In this document: positions 11,401-23,500 of the stretch, one piece after another
How positions within the stretch are numbered: the first letter of the stretch is position 1
Layout: each line of letters begins with the position of its first letter
Assembly (NCBI RefSeq): GCF_901709675.1
Contig: NC_051089.1
Span: 5,126,476-5,190,475 of the forward strand
DNA from: Syngnathus acus
Lineage: Eukaryota; Chordata; Actinopteri; Syngnathiformes; Syngnathidae
Direction: 5' to 3'
Length of the DNA stretch: 64,000 bases
Made by a program: the position numbers and the translations under genes
Notes under the pieces: model-generated
The model's database searches: none
What the model was told of the DNA's origin: nothing
Seen by the model: the letters and a program-made list of their open reading frames with translations, nothing else

Positions 11401-14400
11401 TCCAGCGCCAAATGTTGGTCAGACCATTTTATAGTCGTATGATTTAACTGTTAAGGTTCAACCTCGGTCAAAAGTCCATTTTAATAGTGGTAATTTAAGA
11501 GTTTCTATAAATTCTATATTTATTAAAAACATGTTACAAAATATGGTGATGATTTAAGAGGGCTGGGACGAATTAACGGCATTGCAATTCATTTCAATGG
11601 GGACTACTGATTTGATAAACTGAGCCAAGCTTGGTCACTCATTGAGTGAATCAAACTTGTAAATCTGGGTACCACGATAAATAATAAAGTTATCTTGAGG
11701 ACAAGAGTGGGGGAAAAAACAGCGTCACAATGTCTTTACTCATTGTCATAGTTTTGATAAGTGAGAATCTGCTGAGAACGCCATTTGGCGAGCAGACGGC
11801 AAAAGCCTCACAATTGTCTCCAATTTATGTCTCCAATTTCCTGATCCCGTGCCAACACCACCAGCGCACATTTGATGGCCGCAGAGCTGCGTTTTCCTCC
11901 ACTCGTCCGAAACGACTCGGCGGTGGCACCTATAACGAACTGCCTGGACTACCCGCGACTCCCGCTGTGTTAGCTTCATTGGCATCACCGCAGGCAGAAG
12001 AAAAGCTTACACATAACAGTATGGTTGTCGACAGCACTTTTTTTCCGCACTGTTTTGGGCTTCTTGCTCTCATCGGTGTTCCGGAGTCCCTAATGGAGTC
12101 GCCACACCTGCTTGATGGCTGTATCGACTCTGCTTACTGTTACTGCAGCAAACGTGCCAAGGAAATGTAAAATCAGCACAAACACTTTGACGGAATGTAA
12201 TCATACATTCTGCTGGGGGAAACAAATACATTTGAATGTAACATATTCAAATATATTTGAAAGGAATTGTATTTGGTAAAACTTGTTTAGACAGCATCCT
12301 GGCTGTCAGGTTGCGCTACACTTTGACACTATCGTCGTCAAAGCTACTTAGGTGTTCATGGAAACGCACTGAGTGATGACCTCACAACGACTCAAAATCA
12401 CAAGCAGCCCGTGTCGAACACAAACAAACGTAATTTACGACACGCGGCCGAGCTTCCCTGCCAGTAAATCAAACGGGCCCTCCTTTTAAATTTGATGCAT
12501 GGCGGCTGTCGTGTGTCTGTGGAAACAAAATGGCTTTGTTTATGGCAAACAAACAAAATAAATGGGCCGGCATAAGCACCATCAAGACGTAGGCTGCAAC
12601 TAGTAGACGAGCTAAAAATGCTTGTTTGCGGCTCTCGCGTGCCAGCGCTTGACGTGATTTTGACATAGAGGCGGCGGCCACGGGGCAGTCCCGACTTGCT
12701 CTACATTCTGCAGCAGCGAAGGTAAACAATGAGCAGGAGGAGGAGGAAGAGGAGAGGGGGCATACAAAGACCACACATTCTCCACTTTCCTCCATTTATA
12801 AAGGCTCATAAAAACAAAAGCCTCTATTATGTCTCCTGCAGCCCGGAGCTACAGCAAAAGATGGCGCATCATGATTATTTTTATTGGCCCATCTTATTCC
12901 AGCTATGACTGATGCCTGTAAGTGTTCCCTTTCACACTTTCATGTGCACTGACTGATACTTAAGCCCTCGCTGACCTGTTCCGAAGGAATCTGGACCCTT
13001 TATCTCCTTGATGCTAATAAATGAGACTTCAGAAAGGCCCACCGTGCTCACATTATCTAAATATAATAAGTGACACATTGCTTTGGCTATCAGTCATCAT
13101 CATCAGGGTACACAAGCAAGAGCAATGACTTCCCTCTGCTGGTCTGAGGGAAAACTACATTCAAGTCAATCCACAGTTGTAAAAAAAGATGTAATTTTCA
13201 TTTGTGTGCAATTATCAATTAAATAAATTGCCATCAAATAGTGGTTACCATTTTGTTCTGCAGTATCTATAAATGCAAATACTGTATATTATTTACCAAT
13301 ACACATTATAAAATGTGTAATTAGAAAACTAATGCATGGAGGAGTCTTTTCAGATATAGCTGATGAAACAATTATAAAATAATGGGTTAAGAATTTTTCA
13401 AATATACGATGCAATAAACAATTTCCAAAACTAAGTAAAAATATTGCATTGGAATATACTACTGTGCATCCAGTTGTAAAATGCTGGACCGGTTCACATG
13501 TTCCTTTTAGGGCCCCATTTGGGCCCCCTTGCCATCAGTTTACAACCCCTGCTTTAACTCATGCTCATAGTTTGCGGTTTGCCGTTGGGGCTTTGCAACA
13601 ATAAAAGAATGCTGCCAAAGACATTTTAGCGCTCGTGTTAGCACTTCAGCTCACTTAGCCTCATCGCACTCGTCATTTTCTGCATCTGCTCCGAATTTTC
13701 TGTGGGGTTTCTATATCGGGCCCTTTGCACCGGATGCCAGCGGAGCGCATATTAAATTTGTTACTAATTTTGAACTTGGCATCGGTGCCCGTTGAACTGC
13801 CGCCGCTACTGCTGCCACCGACCACAACACAAACAAAGCATGTGGAAGAGCGGCTTTCAGTGTACGGCGCACTGTAAATGTTTAGACTTTTTCAAAATAA
13901 CTCTGTGTAATAGAATTAGTGGCCATGAGGCGCCCCACTGCATGTTTTTGAGGTTTGGGAAACATATAGTGCAGCCTTATACAGCTTTTTCTAAAAACAA
14001 ATCACATCATGAAAGGTACATACCAGGCGGACGGACGGACGGATCAATCGAGCGATAGATACTTAACTTTTATTTCCAAGGTTACTCTCATGCAACTTTA
14101 CTCACTTTTCCAACGCTTTAAAAAAACAAAACAGATTCAACACATAGTCTAGCAATGCCCTTGCCTTTTGAGGTGTAAAATAATCATAAAACAACATCCT
14201 GTTCTCATGGACACCTTTCTTTTCCCACCTAGATCATCCACAGAGATTTTGTGGTGTGTTTGTGACCAGTGTGAAATCACTGCTATTAGCGTCCAACACA
14301 GACGCATGTGGATTTTAATCTGCAGCCTCTGATGACACGCGCACACACATAAAATCGCACAAACACACACTTCAGAGGTGAATGGAAGTGAATGTTGTTG

Positions 14401-17400
14401 AACGTGTCACCCATGGAACTGCAGTGACCTCTAGAGACAGCTCCCTCCACATACAGTGAGCAGGCCTGCTGAGGCGTTGTTACACCCATAAGGTGAGGTG
14501 TGGGGACGTCAGTCCGTTCGTGTCACCCAGGGCAAACTTACAGCGAGCAAGCTGGAGACCTCATTCTTGTCTCCTCAAGTGGCATTTATGTATGAAGAAC
14601 AAACAACAACATATCCCCAACCCAAGTTGAGGTCAAATTTAATCCATGTTGACATTTGACAGCAATTAAAAATTCCCCAAATGTTTTGTTGTCATCCTGA
14701 AATGTGATGACTTTTTGTAAATTAAACCCAAAACACACTAAAATTGGATGTCATGATTAAATGTCAGGTTAAATTTGCCCCAATGCTACGAAAATAGAAT
14801 TTTATGGAAGCTCTTTTTTTTCTTCCAGATCACAGCAGGTATGGTTCACTTGACAGAACCGTCACGTTTTTGTTATTATTTCTATTGACATAGTTTTACC
14901 TACCTTCCCAAACTCTACTTAATCACGCACCACAGCGAGTCGTCCTGAAATGAACTACTTGAATTACAAAATCATTGTTAAGTAGGTAAATATTTATTCA
15001 TGCAATGGGTCAAGTAGGTGATCCTGCCAAAAAGGTGATGACGTGCTATGCCCCCCCCCAGCCTATAGCGTACAGTAGCGGGGTCGATGCACAGATGCCC
15101 TGAGTGGTGCCATACGGCTGATGGTTCATTAGAGCTGCGAGGGAAGACATGAATCAAAGTGGGAGAGGAGAGGAAACAATCAATCTGCCTAATGGGAATT
15201 CCCTGCGAGGAGCACGGGCCTGCCGTCCCCCCCTCGCATCACGCAGCTGCAGACGCTTTTATACGTGACCCACCACCCCCTCTTGGCATCCCCAAAAAGA
15301 CAGCAAAGAATCCCCCATAAGATGCTATTAGCACAGTGGGTGGGATGCTCCCGTCGGGTGATGTGGTCTCCCGATGCAACACCCCTCGCACATATGTCCT
15401 CATCCTTCACGATGTGGGCCGCGGTAAAGGAAGTGATGGGATTTACGGCGTGGATGGCGAGCATATGTTCGTGTTTACAGTGCGCAAGGTCAAGGGCAGG
15501 ACATCATTGTAATGCTTTTGGGTGGAATGTTATTGAGGACTACTCATTTAGTATTCGCTGCCTTGAAATCGGAGCTACGCTAACCAGAGGCTAATCTTTG
15601 AACCCAGCTTGAAGGATAATGTTCCAGGCAAAGGAGAGCAAAGTCTTGTTAGCGTCCATGAATCAGGCCACCCGCTGACATTATTTGAAAATTGCTTAGT
15701 TGCATAGAACTCCCTTTAGTGCTGAACGGACTTTCATAAAATTGATTTTCCGAGTACAGCCTTTTAGCAGCTATAAGCTTGAAATATGAACCCTTCATAG
15801 CTGAGAGCATTTCATTTTTTTTTTTGTGGCTCGGTGACTAATGATCCCGAGGAAAGGGGGAGTGCGTTTGAAATTCTCCTCGGTGAGCTATTTCCATAAT
15901 TAAACACTGCTAATTATAGAGCTTCGGTTGACTTTAAACAAACACTGGCTGCTTTTCACGCCTTCAATTAGGAGATCTATGCAAATGGTGTGACATTGGT
16001 GCAGATGTCAACCGTCACCGTTTTTTCCAGGAGACGGAAATCGGTACAATTCCTGACACGACAGACGTCAAATTTCCCAATAACTACGTTTGTCTCGACG
16101 TTTTCTTTCACTATAACGACGATTCTCCATGTTACTGTGAACTGAATTAAGAGCCCACCTGTGCCAAACACTTTGCACGAATATCAGATAATCTCATTGA
16201 TTCGTATATCGATAAGCATACATTTGTCAGCATGATTGTGCTAGTGCATCCGGAAAAAGCGAAAAATGTTTTCATGTTGAATGAACCATTCAGCAGCGAG
16301 ACTGCAGTAACGTAAACATACCGACATTATCGTCAAAATGTAAACCACTAGCGTTTTTATGTTCCTCACAATGAGGGCTTGCAAAAATATCAGAATTTAA
16401 ATATTTGACCTAATTTATGAAGATAAGTTAATCAATGGTGCTGTTTATGAAAAAAGCTAAAAACGCAGATTTATTTATACTGGCATTGTTAGCAAAACAG
16501 ATTGGTAGAGAACCGACCTGCATTTCTGTATTTCTTACAATGAGGAGTCACCGAAATATCAGATGATTGAATGTGTATAAATTTATGAATATGTATTCAT
16601 TCTACATCCTGTCTGGAAGAAAAAGCCGCAAAAAACGCTGCGGCAGATAGTCAATTTATCTAGCCTTCGACAGCAAGCCACTAGAAGCCATTATATCAAA
16701 CAAATTATAGATGAAGATTTGTTATTTGTTCGAGTCATTTCAAGTCATTTGTTAGAACGGGAGCACGACCAGTAATTCACACATCAACAGCGTTTAAATT
16801 ATTAAAAAGATGGAAAATCATAATTGGCCGTATATTTCACACCGCCATTCTTCTCTGCCCCGGATACTTGACATTCAGTGTGGGTTTGTAATGTAAATGA
16901 CATTGGAGGGGGGAGGGGGGATGGGATAAAATCTTAACACTGGAAAGTGATTGACTCGTGAATGGATGTGCGGCGTCTACAGGTGGCGGTCAATTATCAT
17001 TTGAATAATCGAGTATCGGCGCGCTCCACTGCCGAGTGTGACACATTTTTATCTCCATGCATTTCAATGAAGTCTGAAGACCGGTACATAAAAGGTTATC
17101 ACCTAGGAAACATATTTGCCCAGACGCAAGTTAAACAGGCGGATGAGATCGGCATAGATATTCAATTTAACCAGTCAACCCTGACCTATAAATATTTTAA
17201 CAAAAACCCCGGTGAGAATACCCCCCCCTCCTCCTCTTCTTTCACGCAATTCTATTTCGGCAACGAGAGATGTGAGGAAGGACGTACGGATAGAAAGTCA
17301 AACCCAATGTAGCTTATCTATTAGGAGGATTGTTTAATGCATCTGCCCCTCGCCCGAGGGATGCGCCTAAGCTTGAAAAAGGGACAGATTTACACTAAAG

Positions 17401-17780
17401 GGGCCCCCCGAAGTTGAGCTGGACTAATCTATAAGTTGTGAGCTGACAAATCTGGCCTGACACGACGGCGCGTTTGCAAGTCAGGCTCGCGGGATGGGCA
17501 TTAATCACAGCGAGAGCTCGGGCACACCGGGGACGCCTCAAAGTGAGCTGGAGGTTACACGGGCGAGGATTAATCAATACGGGCCCATCACCGGGGCGCA
17601 CCGGCAGCACTTAAACGGGCCCCCCCGTGGTACGCCAGGCATCACGTGCTCCGCTGAGGCGGGACTGGCGCTCGAGTAGTCACAGAGAAACAGTTCAGAA
17701 GTAGTTCATGATGTACCGCAATTTACACATAGATGTTGTATAGTATTTACTTTCTTACTTTTGAAGCAATACAGTGTTGT
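8401..17780. other. Gene desert downstream of irx6a, part 1
   Basis: No gene is recognised. Reading frames are short, lack splice-compatible partners and resemble no family I know. The DNA alternates between AT-rich stretches (for example 9340-9480) and GC-richer unique blocks (9880-10430, 11800-12060, 15180-15460, 16960-17690). A short CAA run lies at about 9855-9875 and a GGAC run at about 14030-14042. Such deserts around vertebrate Irx clusters are known to hold many conserved developmental enhancers; which of these blocks are conserved cannot be told from one sequence. Confidence 0.55.
15640..15990. promoter_or_regulatory. Candidate enhancer rich in homeobox and POU sites
   Basis: Within about 350 bp of non-coding, non-repetitive sequence there are two TAATTA homeodomain cores (15897-15902 and 15911-15916), a CAATTAG (15965-15971) and a perfect octamer ATGCAAAT (15979-15986), the POU-factor site. 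The composition and motif clustering resemble conserved enhancers in Irx deserts. Function is inferred. Confidence 0.3.
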
Positions 17781-17864
17781 CCATCCATCCATCCATCCAT
17801 CCATCCATCCATCCATCCATCCATCCATCCATCCATCCATCCATCCATCCATCCATCCATCCAT
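17781..17864. repeat. (CCAT)21 tetranucleotide array
   Basis: Twenty-one uninterrupted CCAT units (84 bp) are followed by CCATTTTCTGTACCACTTT-like sequence. That junction, CCAT array then TTTTCTGTACC, is a common teleost arrangement in which the array seeds the edge of an interspersed repeat. Perfect units suggest a young, polymorphic microsatellite. Confidence 0.95.
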
Positions 17865-17884
17865 TTTCTGTACCACTTTTGTTA

Positions 17885-18070
17885 ATATATAAGCCGCACA
17901 GGACTATAAACCGCACGTGTTTCAATGTTTAATTTCCATACAAAAAAGATAATATGCACAAATCATACAATATCATAGAATATCCACAGATAAGCCGCAC
18001 TGGACTATAAACCACAGGGTTCATAGTTTCTGCAAAAAGTAGCAGTTCCGAATCCGGAAAATACGGTAGT
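17885..18070. mobile_element. Interspersed repeat with ATAAGCCGCAC units
   Basis: The motif ATAAGCCGCAC(A/T)GGACTATAAACC appears twice (about 17889 and 17991), and the segment ends in TCCGGAAAATACGGTAG. The end is the reverse complement of the ACCGTATTTTTCGGACTA segment at about 61844. Both belong to a widespread vertebrate non-autonomous repeat class recognised by these CCGTATTTTCCGGA ends. The exact family name is not asserted. Confidence 0.6.
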
Positions 18071-19199
18071 CAGATTGAACCAAGAAAACTGTCAAATTTG
18101 TCATTTTGGAATAGCATAAATGCTAATGTGCCAAATCAGCAATTTTATCAAGACCAAAACATGGCTTGATAAAAAGGATTTTCGTCTCCCTTACATACTT
18201 GTTGATCTGAATTCCTCCAACTAGATTATGCGAGACACAAAACCAGACCAGCCATCTCTGTACTTTTCCGAACAATTTCTATTGTCTGCTTCCCGCACGG
18301 ATTAGCTTCATATCTGAGATCTCAATTCACCGCCATGTTGCGATGACACAGTTGTGAGGCGACAAAGGCCGGTGCCACCCGCTCGTCCTTCGGGGATTCG
18401 ACTCTTCTACCCACTCACCTAGCTACCCACCACGCTCACGTCCCGACAGCATATCTGTCAACCCCCACGTTCAGTCGACGAGGGCCGCCGTAGCAGAAAG
18501 CAGACAGTGTAGCAGGAGGTGAAAACTGCAGCTATTTGTCAATGTGGCGCCCGTGTCAAGATGTCATGCCCAGGGACATCACCCCCCGTGAAACTCCTCC
18601 CACCCATGTATGTGCAGCTGGCATGTTAGCAGACGAGACAGGCCTTATGGTTGCATGCTGTCAAAAGTGCTCCAGTCTGGCAGTAGCTGAGCGTTTCCTC
18701 TCCCTTGCTCTTTATCCATCCAGCGATCACCGCTTCTTATCCACTCCACTCACCCGTCATGAGCAATTTTTCTCCCCGCAGAATATTTCTAGGGCTGCTT
18801 GTTTTTATGGTTCATCCGCTAAATCAATCTTCTTTATCTGTTTTGCCCTGCAAGAATGGAAATGAGATTTTTGTTTTTTATTGCATTTCCTGGAGTTACC
18901 ATCATTTTTTGCCTCCTTGTTTTTTATCGTCGTAGCATCTTTCGCTATTCTTGGTCTTTTTCAGTAAAATCAAATGGAAAATTCGAGAAGTGAATGCGGT
19001 TGGGGTTCTCTGACAGGAAGTTATAATGCTGTTATGTATAATGCTGGAGTATTGATTGATTGAGTATTGATTTTTATATATTATATATTGCATACTACTT
19101 TCGTTACAATAATAATGTCTTCAACCTAAGAAAGACATTGTTCAAACTTGGGAGTAAGCTGGAGAACCCAAAATGCATACAAGCCCAGGGCTAACTAAC

Positions 19200-19240
19200 G
19201 ATGGGAAAATGAAGCTGCAAATTTGCTTCATGAACCAGTT
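19200..19240. mobile_element. MITE half-copy (GATGGGAAAATGAAGC family)
   Basis: CGATGGGAAAATGAAGC followed by TGCTTCATGAACCAG matches the terminal segment of the palindromic MITE found whole at 47029, 52617 and 59481. Only the left end is present; the opposite inverted end is not found within 250 bp, so this is a truncated or solo end. Confidence 0.6.
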
Positions 19241-19400
19241 TTTTTTTCAAGATTATAAAACTGAAATGCCAACAGAAAGTCAAATCAAGCAACATACGAA
19301 ATGTTAAAAACATTTACAGTACATTATTCATGAGCAGCAAATTCATCGCAGCGGTTTGTCTTTTAGCTCTTTTTGGACTTTTCACAGTAGAAGTGAAAAA

Positions 19401-19427
19401 GTTAGGGTTAGGTTTAGGGTTAGGTTG
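19401..19427. repeat. Short degenerate interstitial telomeric tract (TTAGGG)
   Basis: GTTAGGGTTAGGTTTAGGGT and the following TAGG give about four TTAGGG-like units with indels. The strand is opposite to that of the longer CCCTAA tract at 51609. This is vertebrate telomere repeat sequence at an internal site. Confidence 0.7.
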
Positions 19428-20561
19428 TGAGATTATATCACATTTTTTATTCATAGTTGGTTTCATAACCTTGTATGGCATTTCAAAGTAAAAATCTTAC
19501 TCGGCCATACAAGATTGGCTTCTCTTCTGTGACAACTTTGACAGCTCTGTAATTGCTTGGGTGCTTTGTCTCTTTTTCAAGGGATGACAAGAGGGTGCGC
19601 TCCCTGCCTATCAGTCCCTGTTCTGTCCATTTTTATTTTACAATTTTACCTCTACACCCCAGCCCGAGTCCATCTGCTACTTTTGCTCCCCCTTCAAAAA
19701 AAAGAAAAACAGTGGAATTCCCAGGCCTAATTAACAACTGCACCCTCACAGACGGCCGAGGGGGTGCACCACCTTGCTTGCCTCAAGAGCCCCTTTTATT
19801 AAAAAGGTGAATAAATTAGTATACTCAGCTTTTCTGAAGTTTCGTGTGAAGTGTATTTATTATTTTTTGTATTTGTTTTTCATAACAATTTTAAATACAT
19901 ACTTATTTCTAATTATTTGTATCAATTATGTTTTTATATTACATATATATTTATTTATATTTTACATACTTATTTTTAATTATTTGTATCAATTATATTT
20001 TTATTTGAACCTATTATGTGTGTCGTCTCACATTATGGCAAGAAATAGCACTTGTCTGACAAGGCATTATCTTTTATGAGTATAGATTTTTATATCGTTC
20101 TTTTGCTGGATCTCATTACAAAGTGGATGCGTGCCTGATGAAAAGGCAGCCACAAGCATCGGAGTGGAATTGGAGGGTGGGTTGTGTGTTCTTTATGCCA
20201 CCATGCCGTGCCTCAGCCAGACATCCTGGACAGATCTGCGGCCGGGCCTCACGCCGATCTGCTCCGCAAGCTCACATCAAAGTTGTGGTGCTGGCATGTC
20301 CGACTCAGCGCTCTCTCAAAGGCATCTGCTGAGCACGTGGATGGTGGTCGGCTGGGAGGCAGCTGAAAGATTCATGGGGCTGGATGTGACATTAGCTAAC
20401 TGCTTGATTGATGACCCTCATGAGTCACCATTGGAGACCAGTTTAAATGTTGCAGTGTGGTTTGATGGCGCCATAGATAGACTCTGATACAATATGCTTT
20501 CAGACCAAGGATAGCCACCCAAGGTAAAAAAAAAAAAAACTCTATACATATCCATCTGACT

Positions 20562-20684
20562 CCATCCATCCTTCCATTTTTCTATTGGGTTTGTCCTCAT
20601 TAGGTTCAGGGAACTGGAACGTATCGTTTAGGATGGGAGACGGACAAGCCATGGACTGCTTGCCAGTTAGTTGCAGGGCATTGT
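20562..20684. mobile_element. Decayed teleost repeat with CCATCCATCC start
   Basis: CCATCCATCCTTCCATTTTT leads into a degenerate body and ends in TGCCAGTTAGTTGCAGGGCA. This matches the general form of a very common teleost interspersed repeat that starts with CATCCATCC and ends with a GCCAGCCAATCGCAGGGCA-type segment. A second fragment of the same end occurs at about 25660-25715. Confidence 0.5.
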
Positions 20685-20689
20685 ACATA

Positions 20690-20910
20690 TTCACAGCTGT
20701 GGACAATTTACAGCCTTCAACCTTGCTTTGACCTCATCCAAACACCCGAGTAGCATTTTTGACTGTCTCAGAGTGACGCAAATTTTGCAGTCATCTGCAC
20801 AGCAATGGAAAGACACATTGTATTTACGTAGGACGGCTCACAGCGATGAAATATACAATGAAAAGTAAAGTACCAAGAATTGACCCCTGGGGTACTCCAC
20901 AAAAGAGGAA
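20690..20910 (-). pseudogene. LINE reverse-transcriptase remnant (CR1/L2/Rex1-type)
   Basis: Read on the minus strand, about 20905 down to 20850 encodes CGVPQGSILGTLLF, the GVPQGS motif of non-LTR retrotransposon reverse transcriptases. After internal stops, HCCADDCKICV-like sequence follows in a shifted frame, corresponding to the catalytic (Y)ADD motif block; further on CLDEVKARL-like sequence follows, as in CR1/L2/Rex1-type enzymes. The first tyrosine of YADD is replaced, and stops and frameshifts break the frame, so the copy is dead. Family assignment between Rex1 and L2-like elements is uncertain. Confidence 0.7.
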
Positions 20911-23224
20911 AAAATAGCCACTCTGTATAGTTTTCTTCTGCTACAGTATATTGATCATTGATCACTGTAGCAGAACATTTTAGAAATAATATTCTCATAC
21001 TACCAAATGAGCAACCTCCCTTTGCTGATTGTCATTTGGTTGTGTTTCCCGACAAGCCAGATTTGAGGAACAGCCTGCATCATTCACTCCTGACATACTT
21101 TGCCGGTTGATGGGGGCTCCTGTGGGCCCTCGCAAGGGGGACCTCAAGCCCCTGTCATGAGTGGAGGGTTGGTGGGGACACAGACAGCACAGGCGGTGAC
21201 CAGGGCGGGTGGTTGGTGCTGGGCATCTGTGACTGGCACTGGCATAAGAGCGCTTTTCATTTCATTTCCCTAAACACACAGCGCGATGGGCAGCCATACA
21301 AGCCGAGGCACCACAACACATGTTAGGAAATATTTTCTGTGTGATCTGAGCTGAGTTGATGCTCTCGTGACACTTTGGACAGCGACAACATGGAAGCTAC
21401 TGAGAATTCTCGAGAGACTTTTGCAAATTCTCTAGACACTGATATTCAATTTGCAACTACCGAGAAAGCTATTTCATACAAAAGACAAAATATATTAATG
21501 TGCAATAAATTCCTTCAAATTTCATTACCCCATTTGTTTTATTATAATTTAAATTTTGCATTTATGCCACTCAAATTCAATCTGATTTGAATTTAAATTG
21601 TTTTACATTTTAAATTTTAAAAGTATAGTAGTGTAATATAAAATGTTTGCATCATTAAATTAATACTATTTAAAATCACTTGATTTATTTCACTTTCATT
21701 TTCTGATTGCAAAAAAAAACCCCACATCCGTGAATTGCAATTCCAGTGTCAACACTGGACAGAACAAGACCACGCTAGCTATCATTTCATCCTCTATGAA
21801 ACAGTATGTGAACATACAAAATTGAAAAAAAGGATTGTCTGGTGGAATACATCGCAGTCTCCAACCATGCATTCCGACTTAAATGTATAGAATACATTTA
21901 GTTGTACCTAATGATAAAAAATGCAAGACATTGCTCCCGAGCTAGCTAACATGGCGTGCATACGTGTTAACATGCATTAAAACCCGTAAAACACGCGTTT
22001 CCCTTTCTTCCCTTAATGGTCGACCATTAAACATTCATTAAACATTCATTTACTGGTAATGACAAAACCTGCACCAAGTTTAATTGGCAAAAACACCAAT
22101 AAATGAACGCTTCGAACAATACAATTGATATTAAAGCCTAAGGTAGACGATGCTTTGTCTATTCTGATCCACTATTTGGCCAACTACAATAATTTACGTG
22201 CCTAACTTTTGTGTTGAACAAGCTTTTCTGTTAGCTGTGGTATTTCAAAGACATATGTCATGGGTTGAATAAACTGAGAGCCTAAAATAACGCGATTGGT
22301 ACCGATACAAGTCACAAGTTTTCAGAGACCATCACATCCATGAAGGCTAATATATGGAGACAGGCTGCAAAACACACACACACATATACACAAATACACG
22401 GACAGCTTGACACAACTCTCCAAACACCGCAAAGCACTGAGTAGTGAAACCTTAACCTCTGTTCAGAACAAAGTGATGGCGACGCAGGACCAGTTAAGAG
22501 GGAATCAAAGGGGAGGGGGCTGCGATTTAGTAATTCAAGGGGATCAAATGCTCGCCTCACGAGGACGCCGCGTCGGGTGGAATGAAAGCGAGCTCTGTGG
22601 CGGCGCTTAAGTCAGGCGAGACACCCGCTGAGAGGGAGCAGTCAGGCCTGGAGGAGCCTTCACACTGTCAGGGGTCAACCCCCCAAAGCCCACCTCCCTC
22701 CTGCTTTCCCCCACCTTGCAATTTCTCAGCAGGTACAGCAGCCAGGTAACCCAACACGGATGGGAGGGATCACTCGCTGCAGACAGAGCGGCGGAGGAGG
22801 CAGGGGCACTTTTTTTTGTCATTACCGTGATGGCATAGTTACTTATTTTGATGTTTAATATATATATTTTGATTATTAATATATGTAATATGCATTTTAT
22901 ATATTTGTTTTATATATTCATTTTATTTATTTAGATATGTAGTTTGTTATTACTTGGACATGCACCAAGTTGAACCTGTTAAAAAAATGACAAAAAATTG
23001 TTTAGATATTAATTTATATATTTAAAGTTTATTCTTTAAACAACAAAAAAGTAATCTTTTTTTTCCATTCAGCAATATTTTTATTACGTTTGCATTTAAA
23101 CTCAGCCAAGATGGAAAACAGACGCAGGTGACAACAATGCAAAAAGTATCCCGCCTTTTACAAGGTTGAGCGGAACAAATCCAATTTATTGCGACGTAAA
23201 TTAGGCCAAATAGGATATTGTTCA

Positions 23225-23500
23225 TAATTGCAAGCTAAAAGCTTCCCCGCAGAGTACAGCAACAATGGCTTTAATTCCATTTTTTTTCCCTGCTAACCTC
23301 AAAGTAAAACCACACAAGGAAAAATTTGGCATTACAACCTACGGCGATTTTGGGTGCCAGTCTTTACGTGCCAAGACAAATCATATTAACGTGTAACCAA
23401 AGAATACATTTGGCCTCAAAGCGACTGACTGGTGCCAGTAAACTTCATTAAAGAGAAAATGCTTTTAAGGGACCTCTCCTTAATGAGTGGTAATTATAAA
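23225..23500. promoter_or_regulatory. Candidate conserved element with SOX and homeobox sites
   Basis: This low-repeat, non-coding stretch contains a SOX-type site AACAATGG (23261-23268), TAATGAG (23481-23487) and TAATTA (23491-23496). It lies mid-desert between irx6a and mmp2. Motif clustering in otherwise unique sequence is the only support. Confidence 0.28.

Noticed and set aside
11730-12170. 146-codon plus-strand frame
   Set aside because: No recognisable domain, average composition, and an antisense frame of similar length; treated as chance in a GC-richer block.
17781-17864. CRISPR-like regular repeat
   Set aside because: It is a plain CCAT microsatellite with no spacers, in vertebrate DNA.
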